Shown here: positions 25,829 through 36,576 of the stretch, piece after piece
How the letters are laid out: every line of letters starts with the position of its first letter
Position numbering within the stretch: the stretch's first letter is position 1
NCBI GenBank assembly: GCA_963556695.1
Contig: CAUWAG010000020.1
Coordinates: 6,076,001 to 6,140,000, forward strand
Length of the DNA: 64,000 bases
Direction of reading: 5' to 3'
From: Anthostomella pinea
Taxonomy: Eukaryota; Ascomycota; Sordariomycetes; Xylariales; Xylariaceae
Notes under the pieces: generated by a model
The model's database searches: none
What the model saw: only the letters and a program-made list of their open reading frames with translations
Told to the model about the DNA's origin: nothing
Made by a program: the position numbers and the translations under genes

Positions 25829-26908
25829 TTCACTGATGGCGCGCACAAAATCCCCGCCGAACTACTCTCCTCGTGGTTCAACAAGTGGGTGAAGGCCTAC
25901 ATGATCAAACGCTATTCCAATGCACTTCTGGGAGCGGGCAACGAAATCCCGGGTGAGAGATTCAGGGAGAAGAGGCAGAAACAGTACGAACACCTGCTCT
26001 TCCCTGCCCTCATAATCGGCAATGACAACGTAGATACGTTTCGTCGCGTGACGAAATGGCTGGCATACAACGGAACAGGCCACCTCATGGAGCGCAATGC
26101 TCTCGTTGCAAGAGAAGGAGAGGCGCCCAGTTATGTCAATCGCATGCGCATGCCCAAAGCCGTTATCCGTAAGTCAATCTTGAGTGCTGTTTGGTCACAT
26201 GCATATCAACTAACCCCCTTCCCTAGGCCAAGTGCGTGTAGCACGAAGCTTCCTTCGAAATCGACTATGTGACGAGATCTACAAGCATCTCTCCGATTTC
26301 ACCAAGTCCATGTGCCCCTGCCGCATCAGTGGACAATGGAATTTCATTCAGGCACTTGAGGCCACCGGAATATATCCATTCGAGAACGTTGAAGCCTATT
26401 CACTGGCTTGGATGCTGGAAAAGCTGAAGACATTCGAGTACTTTGCACCGGAAGGAGCAAAGGATTGCGTATGCGGTCCCTGGGTTTCCGGTGCCACCAA
26501 ACACCTGGCCGGAGAGATTGCAGGCTTGTTTCAGGGGCTGTGCCTTGACTGTATGTGGCACTCCAGTCAAACAGAGCTACACCCGGACTACATCTCAAGA
26601 TATCTGCGTTACCAAGGTGGAGACGTGATGTCAAGACATCTGGCTGCGAAAGGGAGGAACTCATGTCAAGACATCTGGGCCACGAGAGTAGACGGCACGT
26701 CGGCGACAAGTCTAGTCGTTGCGAGGGGCATGGCTACTGGAGCTGGCGTCATTCGTGGATTCACGAGGAGCATACGTGGGAGGATATTTTTCGACGTCAC
26801 CAAAAGGTTGACTCTCACCACCACACGTTCTTCAGCGATTACCGATGCTCGAGAATGTACTGAAAGCGGTCAATGGTGGTTAGCCGGACACACCAACACC
26901 CCTACATA
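25829..26908 (+). CDS. BTB-family-like fungal protein, apparently lacking its N-terminal BTB domain
   Basis: Exon 1 is open from about 25780 with coding character from about 25829 (TDGAHKIPAELLSSWFNKWV) and runs to VIR at about 26170. An intron (gtaagt to cctag, ending about 26226) leads to QVRVARSFLRNRLCDEIYKHL, then FIQALEATGIYPFENVEAYSL and GLFQGLCLDCMW. This order (LFPALIIGNDNV, TKWLAYNGTGHLMER, Cys-rich LCLDCM) resembles the region that follows the BTB/POZ domain in a large uncharacterised Pezizomycotina family. No ATG-initiated BTB domain precedes it. The C-terminus runs into a 35-36 bp tandem repeat that changes frame. It is probably a truncated or decaying gene; function is unknown. 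Confidence 0.4.
26592..26698. repeat. Three imperfect 35-36 bp tandem repeats
   Basis: Copies start at about 26592 (atctcaagatatctg), 26628 (atgtcaagacatctgg) and 26663 (atgtcaagacatctgg). The two later copies share 16 identical bases at a 35-bp spacing, which is not a multiple of three. They lie in the 3' part of the BTB-like gene, so each added copy would shift its frame. Confidence 0.7.
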
Positions 26909-28256
26909 GCGCTGGGCATATGGAAGGATGTCTAGTCGGGCGGTAGCCAACCTGCTGAGGACAAGCTACTACAGAAGTATGCATCTTACACTCACGCTGC
27001 TTGCCGCATAGCTCTCATAGCTCCCATAGGCTAGCTTTCGCGATGCTGTAGCTGTCTAAAAATGGAGTCGAACGAGAGGAAAGCTCAGATGCTGATTCAT
27101 ACACCATCTACCGAAAGGTACCTACCAGACCTAATGACACACGTGTTCAGCCTGTGCCAACAATGGCCCTAGATCATGACCGATAATCATGCCCAGTTGC
27201 TGATTGGACTGCAGAGCTTCGGTAGAGTACCTGAAGTCACTACTGGACATGACTCCTCGAGCCGGCGGTATCTTATTGCAGGTGAATGAAGTGATAACCA
27301 GAGGGGCGAAGGAGAGAATGAGGGTAGACGTTGCCAGCAACTGTCTGGACTACCATGCAGATTTCCACACTGGAAACGTAATAGACACAGTGATTATATT
27401 AACTATAGTATTGTTAATCGGCTTGCATGGCGAGGCCGACAACAGCTTTGAGTGGAATCGGGGCCGTGGCCGGGTCTGTAAGCCCGGCGGCAACCCCTTT
27501 TCACCCGGTGCGTCAAGAACGCGAACACTTCACCCCACTCATACTCTCGAGCTTGCTTCTCCATCGTCTTGCCTATTCCTCTCCGTTTTACCTGCTTAAA
27601 TAGCGTCCTCAGGTATGCAGACTTAAAATGCGATCCAATAAGCAGTCTCGGTAGGTGATGATACCCACGCACTACGATGGGAGAAAGGGGCATCAATCCT
27701 GGACACTACTCCCAAGGATGAAGTTTCCGATGGAGGACTACAAGCATAGTTGCAAGTGCTCGGGTCTTGCACCCTGTACTCAATACCCGGTTCGTCACAG
27801 TCCACGTTGCAGTCCTCTCCTGAAGCTGAGTTGAACGTTAGGGGCATGGTCAATACGTTTGACGTGTTCCAGACCTATTACGAGAGCGACCTGCTCCGGC
27901 ACATGTCCCCCATGAGAATCCATGCCACTCTCTCTCCACCTCCAGGAATTTCCTCTACACGTACACATCTTACTTGTCGTGTCTTTCCTCCGTGCCACCC
28001 GAGAGCTCACTCACAGCACACGAGGGTCTCGTATGTATGGTTCCGGACACTACTTGAGCTTCACCTGCCACTTCGACATAACACGACCAAAACATCTACT
28101 CTTTCGAGCAAAAGACCTGCCAACTCCCACCAGCAATCCAGCTTGAGCTCCCAACTGCCATATGTCAGAGGGCTACGCGGCCGGAGTGATAACATGGGTG
28201 AGCCACGCCCCATAGCCTGCATTCATAGGAGCTGTCCACTCAGCCAGGGCGGTCAC
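26909..28256. other. Gene-free stretch
   Basis: Between the BTB-like gene and the cupin gene's 3' end. A long plus-strand frame that enters the cupin region is antisense shadow. No other feature is supported. Confidence 0.4.
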
Positions 28257-29750
28257 TCAAGGATGCACCGCCGTATTGAACTTGGCCGGCAACGACACCT
28301 CCAGGAGGCTCAGATCAGTCGAGCTATCAGTCAGGCTCGTCTTGTAACCGGGCGGGAGCGTGTATGCGTCTCCAGCTGCCAGACTCTGGGCTTCCTGGCC
28401 CTGCCCGCGGAGTGTACACGAGCCGGAGAGGACAACTGCGCGAGTTGCAAGCACGTCAGCACACCACCAACATCAGCGCCGCTACACAGCCGCCCCGTCC
28501 CCCACGCCACGGACCTACAAGTAAACAAGATATCCGAGTCGTGGCTGGTGGTGCAGCCTCCCGGCTCCGCACCGGCGACGGGGCGGGCCACCCGCACGCC
28601 AGCGACGCCGCGCGTGCCGTCCCCGATGCCCGTGTCGCGGGCCTCGAAGCCCGGCACGCGCCACGGCGCCCAGACGGCGTCGGCGGTGCGGCTGTGCACG
28701 AATCGCTGGCCCTCCCACTCGCGGTCCGGGTGGTGCCTGGGCGTTGGGAGCTCCATTTCGTGGTCGATGGTGGTGAGGTGCTCGGCGGGCAGACCGACCT
28801 CGACAACCTCGAGCCCCGCCGATGCCTCGAGCACGCGGTGCCGGATGCCCGGCGGCTGAATGACGCTGTCGCCCGCGTGTAGTATGAAGGGCGGACCCTG
28901 GTCCTCGTACACCAGACGCACCCAGCCGGCGTGGCAGTGGATGAGTTGGAAGCCGACAGTGTGGTAGTGCACCTTGTCGGCCACTGCGTGTACGTTAACA
29001 TACTGTCTTTAAACCCGTACGGCCATTTTCTAGATGAAGAAGGTAAGGGAACAACAAAGCTTGCTTTCGACAAAAAGGCTTAGGATATTGTGATGGGATG
29101 TATCTATACGTACCAGGCCCGGCCTCGGGGATGCGGATGTGCGACGCGATGATGGCGCCCCCGAGGCGCCCGGGGATCAGGTCACGGTAGTGCATCCCCG
29201 CGCGGCCGACGACCCACGGCGCGTTGTCTTTTAGTCGTCGTGTGATGAAGGCGTGCCTCGCCGGGGGCTGCACCATCGACACGGCGGCCGGGACGAGCTC
29301 GACCCGCGTGCCAGACGGCGACACAAGCTCGCGCGGTAAAAAGCTCGCGTCGCCACAGAGCAGACGGATCGTGCCCGGGACGGCATTGTCCGCCGCTGCC
29401 GTATCGAGACGCATCCGAAGCCCATGGCCGGACAGCGTCACGACCTGCGGGTCGTCGGCCGGGTAGATCTGCACCATGCGGAAACCCAGGCCCGGGTCGG
29501 CAGACGTCCAGAACCCGATGTCCTCGGCTATTCCCCTGGACGGGAGCAGTATCTCGGCCGACTCGATCTTGGTCGTCGCCTTTCCCACGCTCGCCACGGT
29601 GGGCTCGTCTGCTTGCGTCATTCTGTTGGCGTTTTGTTGGCGATGATGAGCTGCTTCCTCGTCCGGGACTGGCAAAGCGCAGAAGGGAAGAGGGCCGGGT
29701 TTGGTTGCATTCGGTTTACACAAGTTGGTAAGTGCATAGTACCGACGCAA
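28257..29750 (-). CDS. Two-cupin-domain protein
   Basis: Three exons (29750-29114, 28983-28519, 28435-28257) join in frame. The more likely start is the Met at 29621 (MTQADEPTV; 383 aa), with the upstream Met (427 aa) as alternative. Cupin features are DKVHYHTVGFQLIH (HxH metal ligands), HAGDSVIQPPGIRHRV with the second histidine motif, and a second barrel from SDILFTFVLSGSCTLRG to LAAGDAYTLPPGYK, which lacks obvious His ligands. Introns are 130 and 83 nt. Bicupins include dioxygenases, decarboxylases and sugar-binding proteins; the metal and substrate here are unknown. Codon use is very GC-rich, so the opposite strand carries a long false frame. Confidence 0.75.
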
Positions 29751-32700
29751 AGCGGATTTGATTTCACGTCCTGTATTGAGTCAGCAGACGTACCAGCAGG
29801 TGAACTTATTTACTGTTCGAGAAGTAGTCTGCCATTCCGTCTCTCATGTGCCTCGTTGTCGAATGGGACATATCGTAACTCCTGAATCAATCCACAAATC
29901 ACCCCTGAGCTTGACGGACAGCATACGAATTACGACAAGGATATCGAGTAATGCAGAGGAAGCCCAAGGATAAATTTCACTCGACTCAAGGCCAATCCTC
30001 ATACCGTACGCCTAGCCATGGAGCGACGGTGCTTGAATCTTGAGTGGAGTCGCGGCTCGTTGAGCCATATGAACTTGGACACGAAGACTACATCCCTCCA
30101 TGGAACGATCAAGACCGCCGAGAGTGTATACCACAGGGTTGACAGGAATACGCCTCGTGGATACTATTGCTAGCGGTCGTGAGGCATACACTGTTGCCCC
30201 CATAATAAGCAGTCCAGGCTTGAGAGTGCAAGATAGAGTTGCAGTGATAAAGGTAGACAAGCTCCTCGTGATGTACGGCTCAAACTAAGCTGTATTCCGT
30301 CTCTGGTACCAACAACCAAGCTGTTGATGGTGGTAGCCGTGAGACCAGGCCACATTATCGCCGACATAAGTGGAATCACATCAGACCAGCGTACGATTGA
30401 AAAAGAGGAAGAAAATCGTGCTGCTGGCCATGCGGAGGTCACGAGAGACTCAACAATGAGAGGGCGGAGGTGGGCGGCCCACGATACTCACGAACTCGCA
30501 ACGTTGCGGGCGGTTAAGGGGCTCGGGACAAATCGGGACCCACCGTCGGGCGATGACCGACGTCTCGGTCTCCGATATGGAGCCAGATGGCACAAAGTGT
30601 TGCATGCGACACAGATCGTGATCAGCTGATCGTGATGTCCAAGTCGGGGAAGAAGACCTGCAACGGCAATAAGAAGATGTGGATGTGGTAACATGTCTGT
30701 TGGTAGCCAACTTGAACGGATCAGCGACCCCCTGACGAGTTGCTGCATGCATCTTCGGAATGAGTCTGAAATGGAATCGTCGCTTGCTGCAATACCGGCC
30801 CGCAACCCCTGAAGAGCTCACCTCTACTATAGACTGCATCTGGGCAGTGTTTGGCGAAAGACGGCTAATATCACGATGCAAGTCGGATGCAGGAAGCCTC
30901 ACCACCATCTTTCGGTCGCTTGACTTTTGGGCCCCTGAGACATCGAACATCGAAAGGCACCGTCCTTATCATCGTGATCGTGGGACCGTTTCGATCCAGA
31001 GATGACCCGACGGGAATCAACCTAAGCGCGAGCCTTGCTGCTTGTGCTACAGCGCAGCCAATGGGGTTGATGGAGAGTGATGCTTCCCCCTTGAGATGGA
31101 GCCGCTTGTGACTATCCATAATCCAACGACATGTCATGACCATGATGTGTGCGCGTGTGTGGATATCTGGCCGGCCTGAAAAGGTCCAGACAGTGGACAC
31201 AAGAATCGAGATGCACATCAAGGTGGAGGAGCGCTAGTCTGTCCACATGACAATCAATCTTCAGATAACGACATGTTTTGCACAGCCGGATTAGCATCGT
31301 GAAGCTCATTGGCGCCGCGCATTGCAACGAGACGGCCAAGACTCAAGTCGGCCGGATAGAATCTCTACCTTGCGAACCGCGCGTTCCGGACTACCAATTC
31401 CCTAGAGCTATGGATTGATGCCCAAAGATGCCGACACGGTGAAAAGACCGGTTTGTATATGACACCGTTACGAGGACATGCCGTGCTGCATGTGGGAAGA
31501 AGGCAGAGATCATAACACGTGAGCTGGTGGGTTGGAGGTGGTTCATCAATCGGTCTTTCTCATTGCCAAACCGGCCGAATGTATCCGAAGGCGGGCCCAA
31601 AATAATTCTGGACCCCAGCAGCCCCAGGGCCCAGGCTCAACAGCTGCTAGCGGACTTGCGAAGTTGCGATGCCGTGAAATGCTCCATGGGGAAGATCCGC
31701 CCAGGCCCCAGAGCCTAGAGGACGGTGGTATCGAAACTGGGACCCACGTGGGAACCGTGCAGAATCCGTGAGAACGCGTCCTCATCGAGTCCTGCTCTGG
31801 CAACTTGGGCTGGCAGGTATCAACAGGATGGCTGATGGCTGATGGCTGGCTTGTTGGGAGCCTTATCCAAGTTTGAGATATAAGAACGAGGCCGGGCATG
31901 TGAAAGGATTGATGAGGCCAATCGAGCTGTTGAGTGGACGGCACGAAAGTCTATTTTGAGGGCATCATGGATCGACAGGAGAGCGACAGTCATGATTGGA
32001 CAGGATCGGCTCCCGATGCTCCCGTCCTCGACGAGCCTCATTGAAGCTTTTACGAAGTCCGGGATTCCCCAGGTGATCATGGTTGTCAGAAGTCGAATCC
32101 TCAAGGTTGGGGGATCGTAGCGTAAGCAGGTGGAGAGGCCAGCTGTCAGCATCAATGCATCAGACGGAGCGAACATAATAGGAGGAGTGGCAGGAATGGG
32201 AATGGGAATTCCCTCCCAATAGATACTAGAACGGTCTGCAGAAGAAACGACACAGCCCGGCTGACAGGAACACAGCAAGGAGAGCCTACAGATCCTGGAG
32301 GCTGTGGGCGGCGGCTGGTGACCTGTCGGCGCTTGTTCCATTGCCAGTGATGGATGTGTTGGTCCCGTAGATCGATCGAGTCTGGCTGGTACCTGCAACT
32401 ATCCACTCAGCCACTCCGCCAACAAGTACTGGACAGTGGAAGGGAAAAGATGGTTCACGATGATGTTGGGGTGGACCGGCTGGCGGTTTCGCGGCTGGAG
32501 GGACCCCACCTGACGTTGTCGTCCAAGCCCAGTTGACCCAACAGGTACCGCAGTGAAGTGACAGAGTGATGAGAGTTGACATCAGCGCATGGAGGTGGTG
32601 AGATGATGAAGCCGGTGAAGTCATCGACAGGGGTTAAAATCGGTCGGTCTATCTCCCAAGCCAGCGGCCGTCAATTGGGCAATTACGCACCTTACCGACG

Positions 32701-34247
32701 CCGTCCAAAACGGTTGCAGAAACGGTGACCATGACACCAGCTGGCCTCGGTGCTTCGTCGACGGTCATCAAGTCCCTCATTGCGTCTAATAATACAATGA
32801 ATTGATACACGTCCGTTAAGGGCTTTGGGATCCATGAGCACAAATATAATCGCAACTTAGTTGAGATATGCACCTGTTCTGCTAGTTCTCCTATGTTCAG
32901 CTCGCACTTGGAAGTTGGGACGCTCGGCCCGCAAATTCGAACCACTTCCCCAAAGCTTACACCGCCCAGGAAGATATTATCACGATAAAACCGTAGGAGC
33001 CAAAAGGAAGAGCAAGGCGAGACAGGGCTCACAGCCTACAGGTCCTTCCCCAGACTATCGCCAGCTGTGTTGTGGAAGAGTCTGGGGAAGGTACATACAT
33101 ACTCCACCATGATTCCCCGGATTCGAGATGTCTTATGGAGCCAGTCTGGGGGATGAGCATGGTTGCAGATCCGAAGGACTACCTACCTAGACAACACCCA
33201 AGAAGCTGACGGGGAGCCTCCCATGAGCTATTATGGTTGTCCAGGCCTCGAGACGGTTGTTGGCTTGGGTTGCAGGACAAGGTGGGATCTGGGTGCCGTG
33301 CTGCCAGGGACACCAATGAGGAACGCAGAGGGGGTTGGTATTATTCACGCACCATATTCCAGCCCATTGAGCAGTATGCTGTGAAATAAATGCAGAAAAG
33401 GGAGGTGGACCCGAATACACAACGGTGCTGTTGTTTTCTTTTGTGTCTAAAATACCTCAGGTAACGATACAGGCTGGCACATATTGTGAAAGCAATGTTA
33501 CAGTCTTGGCTTGATGCTCGCTAAGGTAGTTGCGGGCTTGCAGCAAAAGCAAATAGTCCGCCAAATGGAAGCATCAACATTGACTAACCCAGTCCAGCTC
33601 AGCAGTGCATGCAATCGTTTATATATGTGAATTGGTGAATAGGTGAATACCTGACGTCTTGAGGTCAATCTGGCGAGGCTGATATCTAAAAAAGACATTG
33701 ACGGGTGGGTGTGAAGAAGCTCACGATATCCCTCCGTCTCTCCTGGTCCACCATAACGGAGTCGCTCCTTCAATCTCAAAAACGGTACAAGTGGGGTGAG
33801 GCCCGCCCCCATCTGACCACATGCATGGAGACGGCTCCTGATTATTGACTAGCCCGATTTGGTGTTGCCATGGAGGGGCACCGCATATGCCTCGTCAAAT
33901 CGTCCCGGGTCGTGGCTTCTGAGGCAGTGACGCCCGCTGCTTCCTGCCCTCCCAAGGTCCCAACCTGTGATACCCGATACATATAAAGCTGGGCAGCCCG
34001 TCTTCCCCCTCTTTCTCTGCCACTTCCCAGTTATACCTCATATCTATTCTCTCACCGCTCCAGTCTACACCCAAGACCCAACAAACGCCGCTATTAATAA
34101 GGCATCCCACCATCCCACCATCCCGCAACAAACAAACAAACACCACTCTTCCATCTCATCTGTCAGACCCGGATCTCTTCATCCGTTCGTCTTCACACGC
34201 ACTTCACTACTCTTCTACACCACAACCAACCACCCAATACCATCACA
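29751..34247. other. 4.5-kb gene-poor region
   Basis: No supported gene. Frames such as 30450-30950 (minus), 31820-32398 (minus) and 32649-33032 (minus) have no recognisable domain and unremarkable composition. The last 250 bases form the promoter and leader of mannitol-1-phosphate dehydrogenase. Non-coding RNA or unrecognised spliced genes cannot be excluded. Confidence 0.5.
33980..34080 (+). promoter_or_regulatory. Probable core promoter of mannitol-1-phosphate dehydrogenase
   Basis: A TATA-like catataaag at about 33979-33987 is followed by a pyrimidine-rich tract (cttccccctctttctctgcc) about 25 bases downstream. This arrangement is common at highly expressed fungal genes. The ATG is at 34248, which would give a leader of about 230 nt. 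Confidence 0.4.
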
Positions 34248-35426
34248 ATGGCTGGCAAGAAAGCTGTTCACTTCGGTTCCGGCAACATTGGCCGAGGCTT
34301 CGTTGCCTGCTTCCTCCATGAGTCCGGCTACGACGTCGTCTTTGCCGATGTTGCTGACGAGCTGGTCAACAGCCTGAACGCCACACCCTCCTACACAGTC
34401 ACCGAGGTGGGAGTTGAAGGCAAGGACGAGAAGACCATCAAGAACTATCGTGCCATCAACTCCAAGTACAACTTGGACGAGCTCGTTGACGAGATCGCCT
34501 CTGCCGACGTCGTCACCTGCTCCGTTGGCCCCAACATCCTCAAGTTCATTGCCCCACCCATTGCCAAGGGTATCGACAAGCGATCGAAGGACCAGAAGCC
34601 CCTGGCTGTCATTGCGTGCGAGAACATGATCGGTGCCACTGACGCCCTCGCCGGTTTCATCAAGGACCCCAAGAACACCCCTGCCGACGGTCTTGCCGAC
34701 CACCACGAGAGAGCCGCGTACGCCAACTCGGCAATTGACCGTATCGTCCCTGCCCAGCCCGAGAACGCCGGCTTGAATGTCGTGCTCGAGAAGTTCTACG
34801 AGTGGGTTGTGGAGAGTACCCCTTTCAACGGCGAGCAACCTTCAATTGAAGGCATCAAGTGGGTAGAGAACCTGGAGCCCTTCATCGAGCGCAAGCTCTT
34901 CACCGTCAACACTTCCCACGCGACCGCCGCCTACTTCGGATACAACAGAGGAGAGAAGAACGTCGATGATGCCATGCGCAACAAGGAGATCAACGCCAAG
35001 GTTGCCGCTGCTATTACCGAGACCGCCGCACTCATTGTCAAGAAGCACAACATCGATGCCCAGGAGCAGGATGATTACAAGAAGAAGATCGTTGGCAGAA
35101 TCAGCAATCCTGAGCTGAAAGACGCCGTGGAACGTGTCGGACGTGCTCCCCTGCGAAAGCTAGGCCGCAAGGAACGCTTCATCGGCCCTGCTGCCGAATT
35201 GGCCGAGCTGGACATGAAGTGCGACGCTCTGTTGGAGGGTGCCGAGATGGCCTTCCGCTTCCAGAACGTCGAGGGTGACGACGAGAGCGCGGAGCTCGCC
35301 AAGATCCTCCAGGAGAAGAGTGCCGATGATGTGGTCAGCCAGGTGTGTGGCCTGACTACCAAGGACAAGCTGTATCCCAAGGTCAAGGCGATTGTTGAGA
35401 AGGTGCAGGCAGACAGCAAAGCCTGA
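34248..35426 (+). CDS. mpd1: Mannitol-1-phosphate 5-dehydrogenase
   Basis: A single exon of 392 aa, the full length of the fungal family. It reduces fructose-6-phosphate to mannitol-1-phosphate with NADH, the entry to mannitol storage and stress metabolism. The Rossmann motif [12 protein letters not shown] is near residue 8. [16 protein letters not shown] and the polyol-dehydrogenase active-site segment [19 protein letters not shown], with the catalytic Lys, Asn and His of the long-chain dehydrogenase family, follow. The start context (cacaATGgct) is good. The substrate, fructose-6-phosphate, is also the product of the PGI encoded 12 kb upstream. There is no sign of damage. Confidence 0.96.
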   Translation: MAGKKAVHFGSGNIGRGFVACFLHESGYDVVFADVADELVNSLNATPSYTVTEVGVEGKDEKTIKNYRAINSKYNLDELVDEIASADVVTCSVGPNILKFIAPPIAKGIDKRSKDQKPLAVIACENMIGATDALAGFIKDPKNTPADGLADHHERAAYANSAIDRIVPAQPENAGLNVVLEKFYEWVVESTPFNGEQPSIEGIKWVENLEPFIERKLFTVNTSHATAAYFGYNRGEKNVDDAMRNKEINAKVAAAITETAALIVKKHNIDAQEQDDYKKKIVGRISNPELKDAVERVGRAPLRKLGRKERFIGPAAELAELDMKCDALLEGAEMAFRFQNVEGDDESAELAKILQEKSADDVVSQVCGLTTKDKLYPKVKAIVEKVQADSKA

Positions 35427-36576
35427 CTCGTCTCACGACTTTGATCTTCTGCGTCTGCATTTGATTTTAGCACGTTTACGACATGGGAGCGAGCGCTTGG
35501 GTTCAGGGAATTGACACGGAATACTGGCGTTCATGAATGATACCGGAAAGGGGAAATATAGGCGACTGGCGCGAGATCTCGCTTACAATTGGCCAGCCTT
35601 CATCTGGCCTTCACCACGCTGCTGTAGATAAACAAAAGAAGAGTGCTCGTTAGGAGCCGACCTCTCATCTATATGATGGGATGGTGAATCAGAACACCAT
35701 TTTGGTAACACCTGCCACCTGCCTGGACCAGTTTATTGTTGAATGTGAGGTGTAATCGTTCGGGACATGAGACTTCCTGGGGACCAAGGAACTGGCTGCG
35801 TTTGGCTGCAAGAAGAAATAAAAGTAGATGACCATCAACCACACCTGATATGTGTCGGCCGTCAACCAAACCGGATATACTGCCCCATTAAGAATTACGA
35901 CTTCTCGTAGACTCGAAAATGAAGGATGAGTGCTTTAAATATGCAGTATCGCTGTTGTGGCTCGTGCATTCTAGACAGGGGTACTGGGTGGATGTTGAGC
36001 AGGCAAGCCACAGTGCACAGCCACACGGGTGCGTCCACCAACAGACCGACCAGAAGTGACCACAGTTGAAGTTGGGAAATGTGGAAATAGGGTCAAGCTC
36101 ACTTTACAGTAGTAGTTCCCAGGCTGGCAACGCCTCTCAATTGCACCACGTCGAGCCAATCCTTCGATCCCGCCAGCAGACTCGCAGACTCGGTGGTGCT
36201 TCTTCCTACTACTACGAATCCAGCCATTGTCCCTTTCCCGTGCCTGAGCAGGCCATTCGACCGGACCGTATTCGCGAGCCTCCCTATGTAACTGCGAACA
36301 GCCCGCCATCAAGGACCCCGCCTCGAACCATTCATCCACATTCGTCGATTGTCTACCAAGGGGCTGTTACAATATGAGGCTGGACGTGAAGGTGTGTACA
36401 ATGTCTCTGCTGGTCTCACCCTTGTCCTCGCGCTTCGAGACATTGCGCCGAGCCCGAAACGTAGCCTTTCCTAGCCACCAGGAGAAGGAGAACACAGCGC
36501 CAGACACCAACTACCACCACCCAGTCTCTCGTTGCAGCTCTACTACATCATTTATATCGTTGGCGCATATGCTAAT
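35427..36576. other. Intergenic region
   Basis: 3' region of mpd1 and promoter of the coatomer gene. Frames seen here are short and featureless. Confidence 0.45.

Noticed and set aside
27750..28859. 369-codon plus-strand open frame
   Set aside because: It is antisense to the cupin gene, whose exons join in frame and carry family motifs. The long frame is a by-product of GC-rich third positions.
34215..34838. 207-codon minus-strand frame opposite mannitol-1-phosphate dehydrogenase
   Set aside because: Repetitive Val/Gly/Leu composition typical of antisense to a GC-rich gene; no family signature.
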